A stretch of 64,000 nucleotides of DNA from Saussurea involucrata (GCA_033807775.1 CM066313.1:83081484-83145483), one strand, 5' to 3'; positions 11,125 to 22,855 are shown, counted from the first letter of the stretch. Notes: generated from the letters alone by a model not told the origin. Translations and numbers: made by a program.

Positions 11125-13880
11125 ATGGCATCATCCTCTTCTCCTCCCACATACACTCATGAAAATTTGGTATTCAACGCTTGCAATCACCTTGCAAGAT
11201 TTGCTAATGACCCGGAGCACCCCGAACACAACCAAGTATCTTTCTTTCTTCAAAAGTCCCCTCTCCAATATGCTTTTACCAAAAGCATCAAAATGAGCAA
11301 AGTACTCCTGGGTAACTTCTAGATTTCTTGTTTCTACGATGAAGATACTAAACAAATCAAGGCTTCCATCCTTTCTGATGATGAACCGGATCTTATCTTT
11401 GGGATAAAAGATATTCGGTTTGCTCTACATCTTCCAACTTTTCCTTCTTATGAAAAGTTTCCCCTAGGCAAAGAACATGCTAAGTCTCCCCTAGACAAAG
11501 AACATGTAGAGGTGGTAAGTGTTATCCGATACGAACACAAAGATGGTGATAAAGGGCCTGGAACTCTCCTGCGCAAAAACATGGGTCCGGTATGGAACTT
11601 CTTCTTTACTCATATACTTTTATGCCTTAGTCGTAAAACAGGAGGTTATGACCAAGTTCCATCTTATGCCACCAAGCTTGCACATGCAATTCTGTTTCAA
11701 AGAAGGATAGATTTTGCTAAATACTTCTTTGATGAAATAGTTAGTGTAATAGACAATTCCAAGAGGCCACATGTAGCCTATCCTATATGTCTCTCTCTCA
11801 TCATCTCCCACAAGATGGTTGCTGCTTTTGAAGTTGATCAAAAGTCAGCTACTCCCAAATTTGTGTTTGACTACTCTCCTTCGACTGTCACCAAGAAAAT
11901 TCTACATCGCGACCCAAATTTGTGTTTGACTACTCTCCTTCGACTCCCACCATTCTTCCAGGTATGTCCCCCTTCATTAACACTCCCAATCTACGATGGG
12001 GAGACCCCCGGGACCCTCATCCCATTGTGGCTTCCCCCACAGTAGTGGCGCCTCCTCCCCCTCCCCGAGTGAAACCGGCAAGCAAATCAAAAAAATCCAA
12101 AGCTTCTGGTAGCTCCGCACTCGCTTCTATGACTCTGCCATCAAAAGAACCTTTGGTGGCTATCCAAGTCAACACCCATTTCAAGAAGCGGAGTCACTCC
12201 TCATCCCCCCTTACGCCTCATCCAAAGAGGCATAAGGATCCATTGAGGGCCATAACCACCCATCCAGCAACAGATTCTCCACAATCTGAAGCTGTTAAAA
12301 TTGTCCCTACCAGGCCCAGGGAATCTGATGACCCCAAAGCTAGCTCATCCATCTCCTCCCAACAGGTTTCGGTTGAATATTTGGAGACCGACAATGCTCC
12401 TTCTCCCACCAACTTCTTGGTGGTTGAAGATGACTTGGGCCTCTGTCCAACCCAGGGTGCTGCTTTCTCACTGCACGACCTAACACCCGATCGTTCCACG
12501 ATCGATGCTTCTACACGACCCGATAAGGGTCATACATGTTTACTTGACTTTCTTGTTGAGGATTCTCCACAGGTTTTTCCCACTCTTGAATACCGAGAGT
12601 ACTCATCGACTACTACCGAAGAAGTTCAGTTGTCTTCATCAAATTACAATTCCTCTGCAAGCTTCCATGGCTCACCTCCTCCTCATGACTTTACACATAT
12701 TGGCTTCTCTCTACAAGTACAACCTGAGCATCAAGGCTCTTCTAATGATGATTCCTCTTCAAGTCTACCACCTTCTAGAGATCCTATCATTGACATGCTG
12801 GTGCCATCCCCTCCTACATTCTCCAGGTATCTTTCTCATCACCCTCCTACGCCAACTCATCAAGAGTCTGAAGCTCCCTGCCCAAGATACGTTTCCACCA
12901 CAAGTCTCTTCTGGACTCCAATGCAGTCTCACTCTCTCCATGACTGCTATGAAAGCAGCCTCAGATGCTCGTGATCAAGAAGTTCGTAGGCTCTAGTATG
13001 AACTTCAAAGCCAACAGGACATCAACTCTCAGCTCCTTGGCTCTCTTCAATATCTCCACAAAAAGATGGATGCTCTTCCTGCAGAACAGGCTAGAACACT
13101 CACCACCTTTGTTGGGTTTATGAAGTGTATTACCTGTCAGTCACTGAGGGGGAGAGAAGACCAGAAATATTTTCCAGCGACCGATCGGGTACTTCTGACC
13201 GACCGGGTCCATATGATCCATCCAAATCGGCACAAGCTGATCCACCAACTCAAGGGGAGAAATCTACTGAACATGTAGGTGCCTTAGCTGAGGTGGAGCA
13301 ATCTGAGTTCTCTAAAAAACTTGCATGGTGCAAAAAGATGTTGCTTGAAAGGGTCAATATCTCAAAAATTGTTGAAGCCAAAATAGCTACTCATAAAGAA
13401 TCAAAGGACATCTATGTGATACTTACTCGGGCTGATAACACAGTCACACCAGTAAGATTCCATGATCTTAACTCTTATGGTGTTTTAGAATGGTATGAAA
13501 TTGCAGAATGTCTACAAGATTCACACACTCCAAACCTACCTGCTATAAACCTCTATATCAAATAACTTTTTGAAAATATGAGGAAGATAAGGAAAGGATT
13601 TCAGGAAACCAACTTCCAATATTTTGTTGCTAAAGAAATCCTTCCTGACACCAAGAACCTGAACTTAGAGCTTCCATACAGAACTCCCCCCGAAAGACTC
13701 ATATTGTGATCTATAAACCGTATTGGGGCATCTTCTTCAACAATGCCCAAGGTACTCAACAATTCTTCCGACATGAACAGATATCTATGGCTGACTCCAT
13801 CTTCCTTGAAGCCATCTTTGTCATTGTCCCCGACAGACCTCAAACCACTTCCTTCCAACTTGACATCACAGTCGAACTTC
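11125..13880 (+). pseudogene. Extra post-pol ORF of the Sirevirus (env-like position), unknown function
   Basis: The segment opens with ATG at 11125 (MASSSSPPTYTHENLVFNAC) and can be followed through several frames: 11125-11910 with a TAG at 11320, 11922-12974, about 12940-13130, 13125-13565, then to about 13880. The middle is Ser/Pro-rich with a basic patch (KPASKSKKSKASGSS). A later part (YELQSQQDINSQLLGSLQYL) looks coiled-coil. I see no signal peptide or membrane helix, so calling it an envelope protein would be unsupported. Position alone matches the env-like ORF of some Sireviruses. A 59 bp tandem duplication at 11854-11945 breaks the frame. Function unknown. Confidence 0.5.
11854..11945 (+). 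repeat. 59 bp tandem duplication causing a frameshift
   Basis: A 33 bp stretch beginning CCCAAATTTGTGTTTGACTA occurs at 11854 and again at 11913. The 59 bp spacing is not a multiple of three, so the duplication shifts the extra ORF. Confidence 0.85.
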
Positions 13881-14176
13881 AGAAAAGGAAGAAGTGAATT
13901 TTCTCTCAATTTATGTTTCTGATATGTACTTGTAACTTCAATTACTGTTCTTTCAATGTTTCAATACAAATACATTTTTTTATTAGTTTGTACATATATA
14001 CCTTATTCTTTCATTATACTTGTAAATGTCAGATATACTTAAAAAATCCAAAAAGAACAAAAAGAATGGACTGTGTGAAAAGAACCCAAAAAGAGTAAGC
14101 AAGGGTCAAAAATGAAATATTCAGTGTTTACTTCTCGGATTATAAGTATGGATGTCATCCTCAAATAGGGGAAGAT
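13881..14176 (+). other. Sirevirus 3' non-coding end with polypurine tract
   Basis: There is no ORF of note. AAATAGGGGAAGATT at 14163-14177 lies immediately before TGTTGGG and is the likely polypurine tract. Confidence 0.65.
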
Positions 14177-14837
14177 TGTTGGGTCACTTAAGATTTGAAG
14201 ATGACCTCAGTCTTTCATTTTTACAAGTTCATACTTAGAATAATTTTTAGGTTCTTTACAAGCCGTTTAATTATATAAACATGTTCGGTGAAGTCGAAGA
14301 TCAACCGAAGAAACAAAGTAGAAAAAGTTGAAGACATGATATGATCGCAGGCTCACTTGAAGAATTCTTAATAAAGAATTCTTGAAGATATCTTCTGAAA
14401 ACATCTTCGGTCAAACAGCAGGTATATTCTACTTTATCTGCAAAATATATTTGGGATATCTTGCAATGATAAAGACATCATCCGAGGATCAGAAAAAGGT
14501 TATTTGAATTTCTTATCTCTTTCAAGAAAGATCATCTTCAACAAGTAGGTCAACGCTTCAAGACAAAAGTGCATACCAATACTTTTTTAGAAGACCTGCT
14601 GCTCTCTTATCTATGCTTGACAACTATCCTTGCATTTAACGCATGAGGCACTATTTAAAGAGATCATCTTCAACCTTGCAACCTCACTAGTTTACATACT
14701 CTCAAAGCTTTCAAGTGCTGGCAATTTCTCTCTCAAAGAAGTTCATTGTTTTCTTAGTGTTTTACAATTGTTCTTATTCTCTGTGTGATTTTTTGTTAGA
14801 TTGTTTGAGCAGATTTTATTTGTTCTGTTCCGCAACA
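14177..14837 (+). repeat. 3' LTR of the Sirevirus-type element
   Basis: It begins TGTTGGGTCACTT directly after the polypurine tract and most plausibly ends at CCGCAACA (14837), giving a TG...CA LTR of about 660 bp. A TATA-like CTATTTAAAG at 14651-14660 lies at a suitable place for a promoter. The partner LTR is off-window, so the right end is an estimate. Confidence 0.6.
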
Positions 14838-14898
14838 ATCTTTAATTTTTCTATGTGTAATTCTTGATTTTAAATCAATAAAGAATTAATTAAGTGAA

Positions 14899-15010
14899 AT
14901 TCTTTGAGACCTGATATAAAAATATATTATTCTGAATATATTATTCTGAATAATGACAAGTATATTAAAAGCACAATAAAATTCTTTGAGACCTGATATA
15001 AAAATATATT
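14899..15010 (+). repeat. Direct duplication, 81 bp period
   Basis: AATTCTTTGAGACCTGATAT and the following ~10 bases occur at 14899 and again at 14980, with AT-rich sequence between. It lies just downstream of the LTR. Confidence 0.8.
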
Positions 15011-15109
15011 TTATCATAAATCCATCAATGTTATTGTTATCATTGACGGATTAGCGACAGACACATGTATTTATTATTAATAATATATATTAATATTATT
15101 ATTATACGT

Positions 15110-15960
15110 TAAAGCCCAAAAAGTCAATTCAAAACCATCATCGTCCATTAAAGCCATAAACGGTCCATTAAAGCCCAATACGGTTAATTAAAGCCCAATA
15201 CGGTTCATTAAAGCTCAATACGTCCCATAAAGGCCCAATACGGTCCATTAAAGCCAAAAACGTTCCATAAGCCCATAATGGTCAATTAAAGCCCAATGCG
15301 ATTCATTAAAGCCCAATACGTCTCATTAAAGCCCATAACGGTCTATTAAGCCCATAACGGTCCATTGAAGCCCAAAACGATCAATTAAAGGCCAATACGG
15401 TCCATTATAGCACAATACGATCCATAAAGGCCTAATACGGTCCAATTAAGCCCAAACCGTTTCATAAGCCCATAATGGTCCATTAAAGCCCATAACGTTC
15501 CATTGAAGCACAATACGATCCATTAAAGCTTAAAAAAATATATTAAACCACAAATAAACCCATTAAAGTTCAATTGAGTTGATTAAATACCTAGTAGATC
15601 ACTGAAACCCTAATAGGATCCATTAACGGCCATTTGGATCCAATAAACCCCTGTTGGACTCATTAACGACCATTTGGATCCAATAAACCCCTGTTGGACT
15701 CATTAACAACCATTTGGATCCAATAAACCCCTGTCAGATCCATTTGGCAGCCCAATACGGTTCACTAAAGTCCAATACGGTCCATTAAAGCACAATACGA
15801 TCCATAAAGGCCCAATACGGTCCATTAAAGCCCAAACCATTCCATAAGCCCATAACGGTCCATTAAAGCCCATAACGGTCCATTAAAGCACAATACGATT
15901 CATTATAGCACAATACGATCCATTATAACACAGTACGATCCATTAAAGCTTAAAAGAATA
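15110..15960 (+). repeat. Degenerate ~20 bp minisatellite (CGGTCCATTAAAGCCCAATA)
   Basis: Dozens of imperfect units with the core CCATTAAAGCCCAATACGGT are strung together, with variants such as GCCCATAACGGT and GCACAATACGAT. There is no coding potential. Units vary in length, so this is an old, drifted array. Confidence 0.85.
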
Positions 15961-16110
15961 TATATTAAACCACAAATAAACCCATTAAAGTTCAATTGAG
16001 TTGATTAAACACCTAGTAGATCACTGAAACCCCAATAGGATCCATTAACGGTCATTTGGATCCAATAAACCCATGTTGGACTCATTAACGACCATTTGGA
16101 TCCAATAAAT
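15531..16110 (+). repeat. Higher-order repeat with 40 bp tandem units
   Basis: A block starting near TTAAACCACAAATAAACCCA (15543) recurs at about 15963, i.e. ~420 bp later, so part of the minisatellite region was duplicated. Inside the first copy a 40 bp unit containing CATTTGGATCCAATAAACCC repeats at 15631, 15671 and 15711. No gene. Confidence 0.8.
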
Positions 16111-16570
16111 TTTCGACGAATTTTCGGCGAATTTTAAAAATTAATTTTTAAATTTTTTAAAAACATATTTTCGGCAGATATTTAAAAAATTAATTTTCAT
16201 TTAAATTAATAGATTTAAATTTCCGACGGATTTTAAAAATAATTTTTTTAATTTTTTAAAAATATATTTTCGACGGATTTTCGGCGGATATTTAAAAAAC
16301 TAAATTTCATTTAAATTTATGAGATTTAAATTTTCGACGGATTTTCGGAGGATTTTAAAAACTAATTTTTTAAGTTTTTAAAAATATTTTTTCGGCGGAT
16401 TTTCGGCGGATATTTAAAAAATAAATTTTCTTTGTGATTTAAAATTCCGGCAGATTTTCGGCGGATTTTAAAAATTAATTTTTTTAATTTTTAATTTTTT
16501 AAGAACATATTTTCGACGGAAAATATATTAATTTTTAATTTCTTTATTATTTTTTAACTAATTAAAAATT
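16110..16570 (+). repeat. AT-rich repeats with TTTTCGGCGGATTTT core
   Basis: TTTTCGRCGGATTTT followed by AAAAATTAATTTTT recurs about eight times with variable spacing. Non-coding. The stretch 16571-16950 after it shows nothing I can name. Confidence 0.75.
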
Positions 16571-16949
16571 TTCCAGCGGATTCCTGACCGACCAGAATTA
16601 AAAAAATAATTAATTATATTCCGACGGCCCAGAATTAACAGCCGACGTCTAGAGCAGTCGCCAAAGTTTGTGAGGTATAAAGCTTGACAACTCTAACCTT
16701 CACAGTGATTCATTGATGGTTTTGTTGATATGAACTTAATCATATATTTGTTAGATGATATCAATGTAAATGTTATTAGTATGAATTCTTCAAAATTGTT
16801 TAAAACGAATTATTACAATTTGTTGTATTTTACGTTGCCTTCTATAAATTAAATAGAAAACTTGAGATTCTTTTCCTTACATACCGGGGTCCTAGCTATT
16901 TTTTACAAATATCGAGGGCCTATAGATTGTCCAGAATAGGGATAGATTT

Positions 16950-18017
16950 GCTCTTTTTTAATTGCAAACCAATTCGGTCATGGACACCTCGTTGTTCTTC
17001 ACTAAAGGCGCTAACTCTCTTATTTATGTACTTGTTTACGCTTATGACATAATTGTTACAGAGCCATGCCAACAACAGTCTCCAAGTTCATCACTCAACT
17101 AGCACACATGTTTTCGCTAAAAGATCTCGGTGAGATAGATTATTTCATGGGTGTCGAATTTTAACGGTTCTCACATGGGTTATTTCTCTCTCAAAGAAAA
17201 TACATCGCATACCTTCTTGACCGAGAAACTATGTTAGACTGCAAACCTGTCAGCTATCCTCTTGATTTTAATGTCAAGTTAACATTGGGCGCCAGAACTA
17301 CTCTCGATAAGCTGACAGAATTTCGAACCTTGGTTGATGGGCTACAATACCTCTCGCTCACTCACATTGACATTGCATTTGCATTTAACAGGCTTTCCCA
17401 GTTCATGCACAAGCCAAGAACAGTACATTATCAAGCATTAAAGCGACTTCTAAGATATCTTAATGGTACTCTTGATCTCGGGCTCAATATCTACTCAAAC
17501 TCGCCCTTCCAGCTTCACACCTTCTCTAACGTTGAGTGAGTAGGCGATCGATATGATTACCTTTCTACGGGCGGGTACATCGTCTATCTCAGCAAAAACC
17601 GCATCTCATGGAGTTCTAAGAAACCAAATTCAGTTTCGGTATTGTCCACCGAGTCTGAATATAGGTGTGTGGCCCAAATTGCAACAGAAACTGATTGGGT
17701 GCGTCATCTCATAGGCGAAGTAAACTTGATGTGTCCAAACACTCCAGTCATCTACTGTGATAACATTGGCCCTACAAAACTTAGTGGCAATCCAGTCTTC
17801 CAATCTCGTATGAAGCATCTTGGCATACATTACCATTTATCAGAGAAAGAGTGCAAGCGAAACTCTAAGAGTCACAAGTATTGCCAACAATGATCAGTTG
17901 GTCGATGCCTTAACCAAACCATTACCTCAATGTCACATGAACATGCTACTAGCCAAGATCGGACTTTCCCTTCGAGCGTCCGTCTTGAGGGGCCATAATA
18001 AGATTATCGAACATTTC
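16950..18017 (+). pseudogene. Ty1/copia RT-RNase H fragment, heavily decayed
   Basis: The end of RT and RNase H can be read across frames: MFSLKDLGEIDYFMGVEF (about 17108), then a stop, a segment at 17231-17539 (LTHIDIAFAFNRLSQFMHKP), and RNase H words SWSSKKPNSVSVLSTESEYR and DALTKPLPQC. At least three stops or frameshifts. It differs clearly from the other copia elements here (Tork/Retrofit-like spacing), so it is a separate, older insertion. Integrase and gag are absent. Confidence 0.8.
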
Positions 18018-18200
18018 TGATTAGATTAAGAGTCCTATTATAATTATCTACTAACTCCTATCTCTTATCTTATCTGTATTATAACTTATCCTATTTGGAT
18101 TATAGTTATCTTCTAGTTGTTCTAGGACTCTATATCCTCCTTATATATGTGGCTTTTGCCAATGAGAATAATTGAATAAACACAACATTCTCTAATTACT
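18018..18200 (+). repeat. Probable remnant of that copia fragment's 3' LTR
   Basis: After GAGGGGCCA (a polypurine-like run at 17988) the sequence TGATTAGATTAAGAGTCC... is T-rich and non-coding and ends near AACACAACATTCTCTAATTA. It is cut by the MULE insertion at 18210. No partner LTR is visible. Confidence 0.4.
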
Positions 18201-18209
18201 TTATTCTTT

Positions 18210-18380
18210 GAGTAAATTACTGTTTTGGTCCCTGTGGTTTGTCAAAAAAAATGCGGTTTTAGTCCCTAAACTTCATTTATTACAGTTTTGGTCCCTATGG
18301 TATGCAGAATTTTACGGAATTGGTCCTTAGGGGTGACGGACGTCTATTTCGTCCGTTATCATTAAGGGCATTTATGTCTT
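18210..18380 (+). repeat. Left terminal inverted repeat of the nested MULE
   Basis: Matches 31010-31180 in inverted orientation, with few mismatches (for example TTACTG versus TTATTG complement). Confidence 0.85.
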
Positions 18381-18461
18381 TTAATTCACAGGGACCAAAA
18401 CAGTAATAAATCACAGGGACCAAATTCATAATAAATTTATTTTCTTTATTTTTAATGTTTT

Positions 18462-19850
18462 TGTTGGACAACCAAGGGGGGGGGGGTTAGGTTGTATTAT
18501 AAAAAATCTTACTTTCAAAAATTCTTTTGTAAATAAATACAGAGTAAATATAGTACAATACAGAAGAGTATAAATACAAACAGATATACAGAGATTGTAT
18601 AAATAAATATAAATGCAAAGCAGTTTATATAAACAGATATAATAAAGCACAGCGGAAAAAATAAAGAGATAAAGGAAAGAGAATACTTGACACCGAAATT
18701 TTAAAGTGGTTCACCAATCACGCGGTTGGCTAGTCCACCTCGAGAAAACACTTCTCGGAGATCCAATAAGAAAACGTGTTCTTTACGGTAGAACACAAAC
18801 CTTAGTACAACAAACGCGAATCACTCTTCTTTGAGAGAATTATGTGGATCACTCACTCTATTCAAATACTTACAAGAGGGTATAATTTTAATATGAATAA
18901 TCACTCTTGTATAAGGTTTATCACTTGGATATTTTTAGAGAGTTTGATCACTTGAGTTGTGTTGCTGATTCAACTAATCGAGAGATTTTAATCTGCTATC
19001 AACTCAAGATTTCTTACTCAAAAACGTGTTTTATAATTTTAACAGTTTAATTATCAAGAGAAGAGGCTGCAGAGTCTTTATCAAATGCAGAGAGGAGTTA
19101 TTGTGAATTGGTGGTTTTGAATGCTGGTAGGTTGCATGTATATATACTGGATGAGCAACAGTCCACGGCTTTCGCGGTATACCGGCAATCCTTCGCGGTA
19201 TACCGGCAATCCTTTCGCGGTATACCGGCAATCCTTCGCGGTATACCGTGCAGAAGAAAAGTACATGCAGAAGAGAAGGTCAACCCTGCAAAACAGAACG
19301 TAAACTTGTACCAGCGGTATACCGGCTATTCTTCGCGGTATACCGGCTATCCTTTCGCGGTATACCGGCAATCCTTCGCGGTATACCGTGCAGACAAAAG
19401 GAGCTTCCAACCAATCAGAGATGTACACCATGCCTGCCGCGGTATACCGCCTGTACCTTCGCGGTATGCCGCCCAGAAAAATGTTGCAGGAAACAGTACG
19501 CATGCGCAGATTCTTCTAGAAACAAATCTTTCATATTTGGTGATCCAGCAAGATGATAAGATGTTGAGGAGAGCTGACTTGGTTTATTTAAAAAGACAGT
19601 ATTAGAAAAATCCAAGTGGTATATTATTTTAGGGTGATTTATCATTTTAAAATTAAAACGACGAAAATCTTCAGTCTTGGATTCTTCAGATAAAATTATC
19701 GAGATTATTTAAAAGCTGCACACTCAGATAAAATATTAGATAACAAAAAAAGCGGTGTGTTTTGTAATCATCAAAATAAATATGGAGATGTGATTTTATG
19801 TGTACCAAAAAAATATCTTAATATTAAAGCTGGGTACACTTGCACCAACA
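18462..19850 (-). repeat. 3' LTR of the young copia element
   Basis: 1389 bp, near-identical to 25298-26690 with substitutions at about 18836, 18867 and 19206. On the minus strand it begins TGTTGGTGCAAGTGTACC and ends CCTTGGTTGTCCAACA. It contains the palindrome array at 19174-19471 and a TATA-like element at 19139-19147. Confidence 0.95.
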
Positions 19851-19981
19851 ATCTCCCCCTTTTTGATGATGACAAACACACGCTAAACAGGAGAGCATAC
19901 TCGGTTTCTCTCCCCCTTTTGTCGAAGCAAAAAGGGTTAGGAAAGACGCTATGCTCCCCCTTGAAAGATGCTCCCCCTCAA
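19851..19981 (-). other. Four polypurine tracts next to the 3' LTR
   Basis: On the minus strand, AAAAGGGGGAGAT-type tracts occur at 19852-19864 (adjacent to the LTR), 19908-19921, 19953-19962 and 19970-19981. Repeated polypurine tracts have been described for Sireviruses; only the LTR-proximal one is expected to prime. Confidence 0.8.
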
Positions 19982-20011
19982 GATATGAAATATTTGAGAG
20001 TTAGCATTTTC

Positions 20012-22855
20012 TCAAGGGTTATATTCAAGCATGCCTAAACCAAGTCTTAATTTAAAGAAAGCCTTTTTGTTAAGAGCTTTAGTAAAAATATCGGCCAAAT
20101 TATCTTCCGAATCAACCTTTTCAAGCACGATTTGGCCTTTTTGAACATTATCTCGTAAAAAGTGATGTTTCAATTCAATATGTTTTGTACGAGAATGTAA
20201 AACAGGATTTTTACTTAAGTTTATAGCACTTGAGTTATCACACATAATAGGAATTTTGGTTAGATGTACCTCAAAATCGGTAAGGGTGTGTTTCATCCAA
20301 AGGACTTGAGCACACGCTCTTGCGGCGGCTACATATTCCGCTTCGGTAGTAGACAACGGTACGGATTGTTGTTTCTTGGAGAACCAAGACACAAGTGAGA
20401 GACCTATAAAGGCACATACCCCACTAGTACTTTTTCGGTCAACAATAGATCCACCAAGATCGGAATCGGTGAAACACGTTACTTCTAACTCGGGTTTCTT
20501 TGCATACCATAAGCCAAGATTAGTAGTACCTCGTAAATATCGAAAAATACGCTTGACAGTTTCATAGTGAGTTTGTTTAGGTGAAGATTGAAAACGAGCA
20601 CATAAACATACACTAAACATAATATCAGGTCTACTAGCAGTTAAATATAATAAACTACCAATCATACCACGATAAATCTTTTCATTAAAATCGTTTCCCT
20701 CCTCGTCACGAGATAATTGTAAGTTTGTGGTCATTGGAGTTTCAACGGGTTTGACATTTTCAAAGTTAAACTTTTTCAACATATCTTTACAATATTTAGA
20801 TTGACTAATAAAAATACCAGTTTCACATTGTTTGATTTGCAATCCTAAGAAGTATTTTAACTCTCCCATCATGCTCATTTCAAACTCGCTTGTCATTTTC
20901 GCAGAAAATTCATTACACAGTTTTTCATTAGTGGAACCAAAAATAATATCATCAACATATACTTGCACAACTACAATATCATTTTGATCATATTTCACAA
21001 ATAAAGTATTATCTATTTTACCCATAATATAACCACTAACAATTAGAAAGGTTTTTAATCTATCATACCACGCACGCGGAGCTTGCTTTAAACCATAAAG
21101 CGCCTTTTTCAATTTATAAACATGTGTCGGATTTTCAAAATTTTCAAAACCGGGAGGTTGAGAAACGTATACCTCCTCATTTATAATACCATTTAAGAAA
21201 GCACTTTTAACATCCATTTGAAATAATTTAAAATCTTTAGCATTTGCAAAAGCGAAAAGCATTCGAATAGACTCCAACCTTGCAACCGGTGCAAAGGTTT
21301 CATCGTAATCTATACCCTCTTGTTGATTGTACCCCTTGGCAACTAAACGTGCCTTGTTTCGTGTGACTCCACCGTTCTCGTCTATCTTGTTACGGAAGAC
21401 CCATCTTGTGCCAATAATGGTTTGACTACTAGGGCAAGGAACTAAGTCCCACACATCATTCCTAGTAAATTGGTTTAACTCTTCTTGCATGGCCATTATC
21501 CAATCCTCATCACCTAAAGCTTCATCTATGGTTTTAGGTTCTATGGTTGAGATAAAGGCATGGAAATCACAATGGGTATGGATTTGTGATCTAGTTGTCC
21601 TTTGGTTTAGGTCACCTATAATTTGATCTACGGGATGGCCTCGAGCGGTTCTAAGGTTAAGATCATCTATACCTTGTGGAATAAAGCAAGGAGGGGCATT
21701 ACTAGATTCAATATTATTTGTGGAAGGTTGGGTACCTAAATCCAAGTTGCTAAGTTGTTGTGCTAAGACGTCTCCCTCACGGATATTGTCATTTGCTAAG
21801 GGTGCACTCGGTTTGGGAGGACTCTCGTCAAAGCTAACATTTAGGGATTCTTCTACAACCATGGTCTCCTTATTTAGAATTCTATAGGCTTTGCTATTCC
21901 AAGAGTAACCTAGGAACACTCCCTCATAGGCTTTGGCATCGAATTTGGTTAAGTAGGATTTGGTGTTTAAAATGAAGCATTTACAACCAAAAACTTTCAG
22001 GTGAGCTAAGGAAGGTTTTCTACCACGGTAAAGTTCATAGGGTGTCTTATTTAGGATATTTCTAACTAGGACACGGTTTAGCACATAGGTTGCGGTAGCA
22101 ACGGCATCACACCAAAACTTTTGAGGAACTTGATGTTCGTTTAGCATGGTTCTACTCATTTCTTGCAACGTTCGATTTTTCCTTTCAACAACCCCATTTG
22201 ACTGAGGAGTTCGAGGAGCTGAAAAGTTATGAGTTATACCATGTTTATCACAAAAGGCACCAAATTGGATATCATTATCGAATTCTCGTCCATGGTCCGT
22301 ACGTATGGAAACAATCGTACAACCTTGTTGGTTTTGAATTCGTTTTCCCAAAATTTTAAACTTTTCAAAAGCCTCATTTTTATGTCTCAAAAATAAAGTC
22401 CAAGTATAACGGGAATAATCATCCACAATAACCAAAGTGTAAAAATTTCCTCCAAAACTTTGAATCGCCATAGGGCCAAAAAGATCCATATGAAGAAGTT
22501 CTAAAACTCTTTGAGTAGAAATAACATTTTTAGATTTATGAGAAACGTGATGTTGTTTGCCGACACGACAAGCATCACAAAAATGATTATCAAACTTTAA
22601 TTTTGGAAGGTCACTCACAAGCTCCTTATTTTTTAAGTTTTGCATTAATCTTAGATTAGCGTGACCTAAACGTCTATGCCATAAAGTAGAAACATCATAA
22701 ATAGAAGATAAGCATACATTTTCAGATACAACAGTTTTGCAAATATATAAATTTCCTTTCACAGAACCAGTTAAAAGAACTTTGCCATTTTTCAAGATTT
22801 TGCACGAGTCTTCTTCGAAGACGACAGTTATACCATTTACACAATTGGCGAACAC
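20012..22855 (-). CDS. pol: Copia pol: integrase, RT, RNase H (947 aa open)
   Basis: Integrase zinc finger (HRRLGHANLRLMQ, CDACRVGKQHH), then D, D, E in HMDLFGPM, RTDHGREFDN and VVERKNRTLQEM. RT has QMDVKSAFLNG and the catalytic VYVDDIIFG. RNase H has TCFTDSDLGGSIVDRKSTSG and ADIFTKALNKKAFF near the end. The 947 codons are uninterrupted, which is unusual in this window and agrees with a recent insertion. The marked start is only the first Met of the open frame; the natural product begins upstream as part of a gag-pol polyprotein. Confidence 0.93.
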   Translation of the reverse strand: MFANCVNGITVVFEEDSCKILKNGKVLLTGSVKGNLYICKTVVSENVCLSSIYDVSTLWHRRLGHANLRLMQNLKNKELVSDLPKLKFDNHFCDACRVGKQHHVSHKSKNVISTQRVLELLHMDLFGPMAIQSFGGNFYTLVIVDDYSRYTWTLFLRHKNEAFEKFKILGKRIQNQQGCTIVSIRTDHGREFDNDIQFGAFCDKHGITHNFSAPRTPQSNGVVERKNRTLQEMSRTMLNEHQVPQKFWCDAVATATYVLNRVLVRNILNKTPYELYRGRKPSLAHLKVFGCKCFILNTKSYLTKFDAKAYEGVFLGYSWNSKAYRILNKETMVVEESLNVSFDESPPKPSAPLANDNIREGDVLAQQLSNLDLGTQPSTNNIESSNAPPCFIPQGIDDLNLRTARGHPVDQIIGDLNQRTTRSQIHTHCDFHAFISTIEPKTIDEALGDEDWIMAMQEELNQFTRNDVWDLVPCPSSQTIIGTRWVFRNKIDENGGVTRNKARLVAKGYNQQEGIDYDETFAPVARLESIRMLFAFANAKDFKLFQMDVKSAFLNGIINEEVYVSQPPGFENFENPTHVYKLKKALYGLKQAPRAWYDRLKTFLIVSGYIMGKIDNTLFVKYDQNDIVVVQVYVDDIIFGSTNEKLCNEFSAKMTSEFEMSMMGELKYFLGLQIKQCETGIFISQSKYCKDMLKKFNFENVKPVETPMTTNLQLSRDEEGNDFNEKIYRGMIGSLLYLTASRPDIMFSVCLCARFQSSPKQTHYETVKRIFRYLRGTTNLGLWYAKKPELEVTCFTDSDLGGSIVDRKSTSGVCAFIGLSLVSWFSKKQQSVPLSTTEAEYVAAARACAQVLWMKHTLTDFEVHLTKIPIMCDNSSAINLSKNPVLHSRTKHIELKHHFLRDNVQKGQIVLEKVDSEDNLADIFTKALNKKAFFKLRLGLGMLEYNP

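Larger units (their letters stand above)
7258..14837 (+). mobile_element. Sirevirus-type Ty1/copia element, 3' part
   Basis: The integrase core is entered in frame at about 7258, followed by RT and RNase H (to 9822), a long insert with an extra degenerate ORF (11125-13880), a polypurine tract (14163-14176) and an LTR opening with TGTTGG. A long region between pol and 3' LTR, plus RT/RNase H similarity to SIRE-type elements, supports Sirevirus. The 5' half (LTR, gag, protease) is not here; the Ty3 element probably separates it. All ORFs are broken. Confidence 0.8.

Noticed and set aside
19174..19471. Evenly spaced palindromic repeats resembling a CRISPR array
   Set aside because: Units are 21-22 bp, spacers are also repeated, and they lie in a plant LTR with a duplicate at 26014-26311.
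19081..19503. ORFs rich in GIPRR/AVYRQS repeats
   Set aside because: Open in several frames on both strands only because the CGGTATACCG unit is repeated and stop-free; it is LTR DNA.
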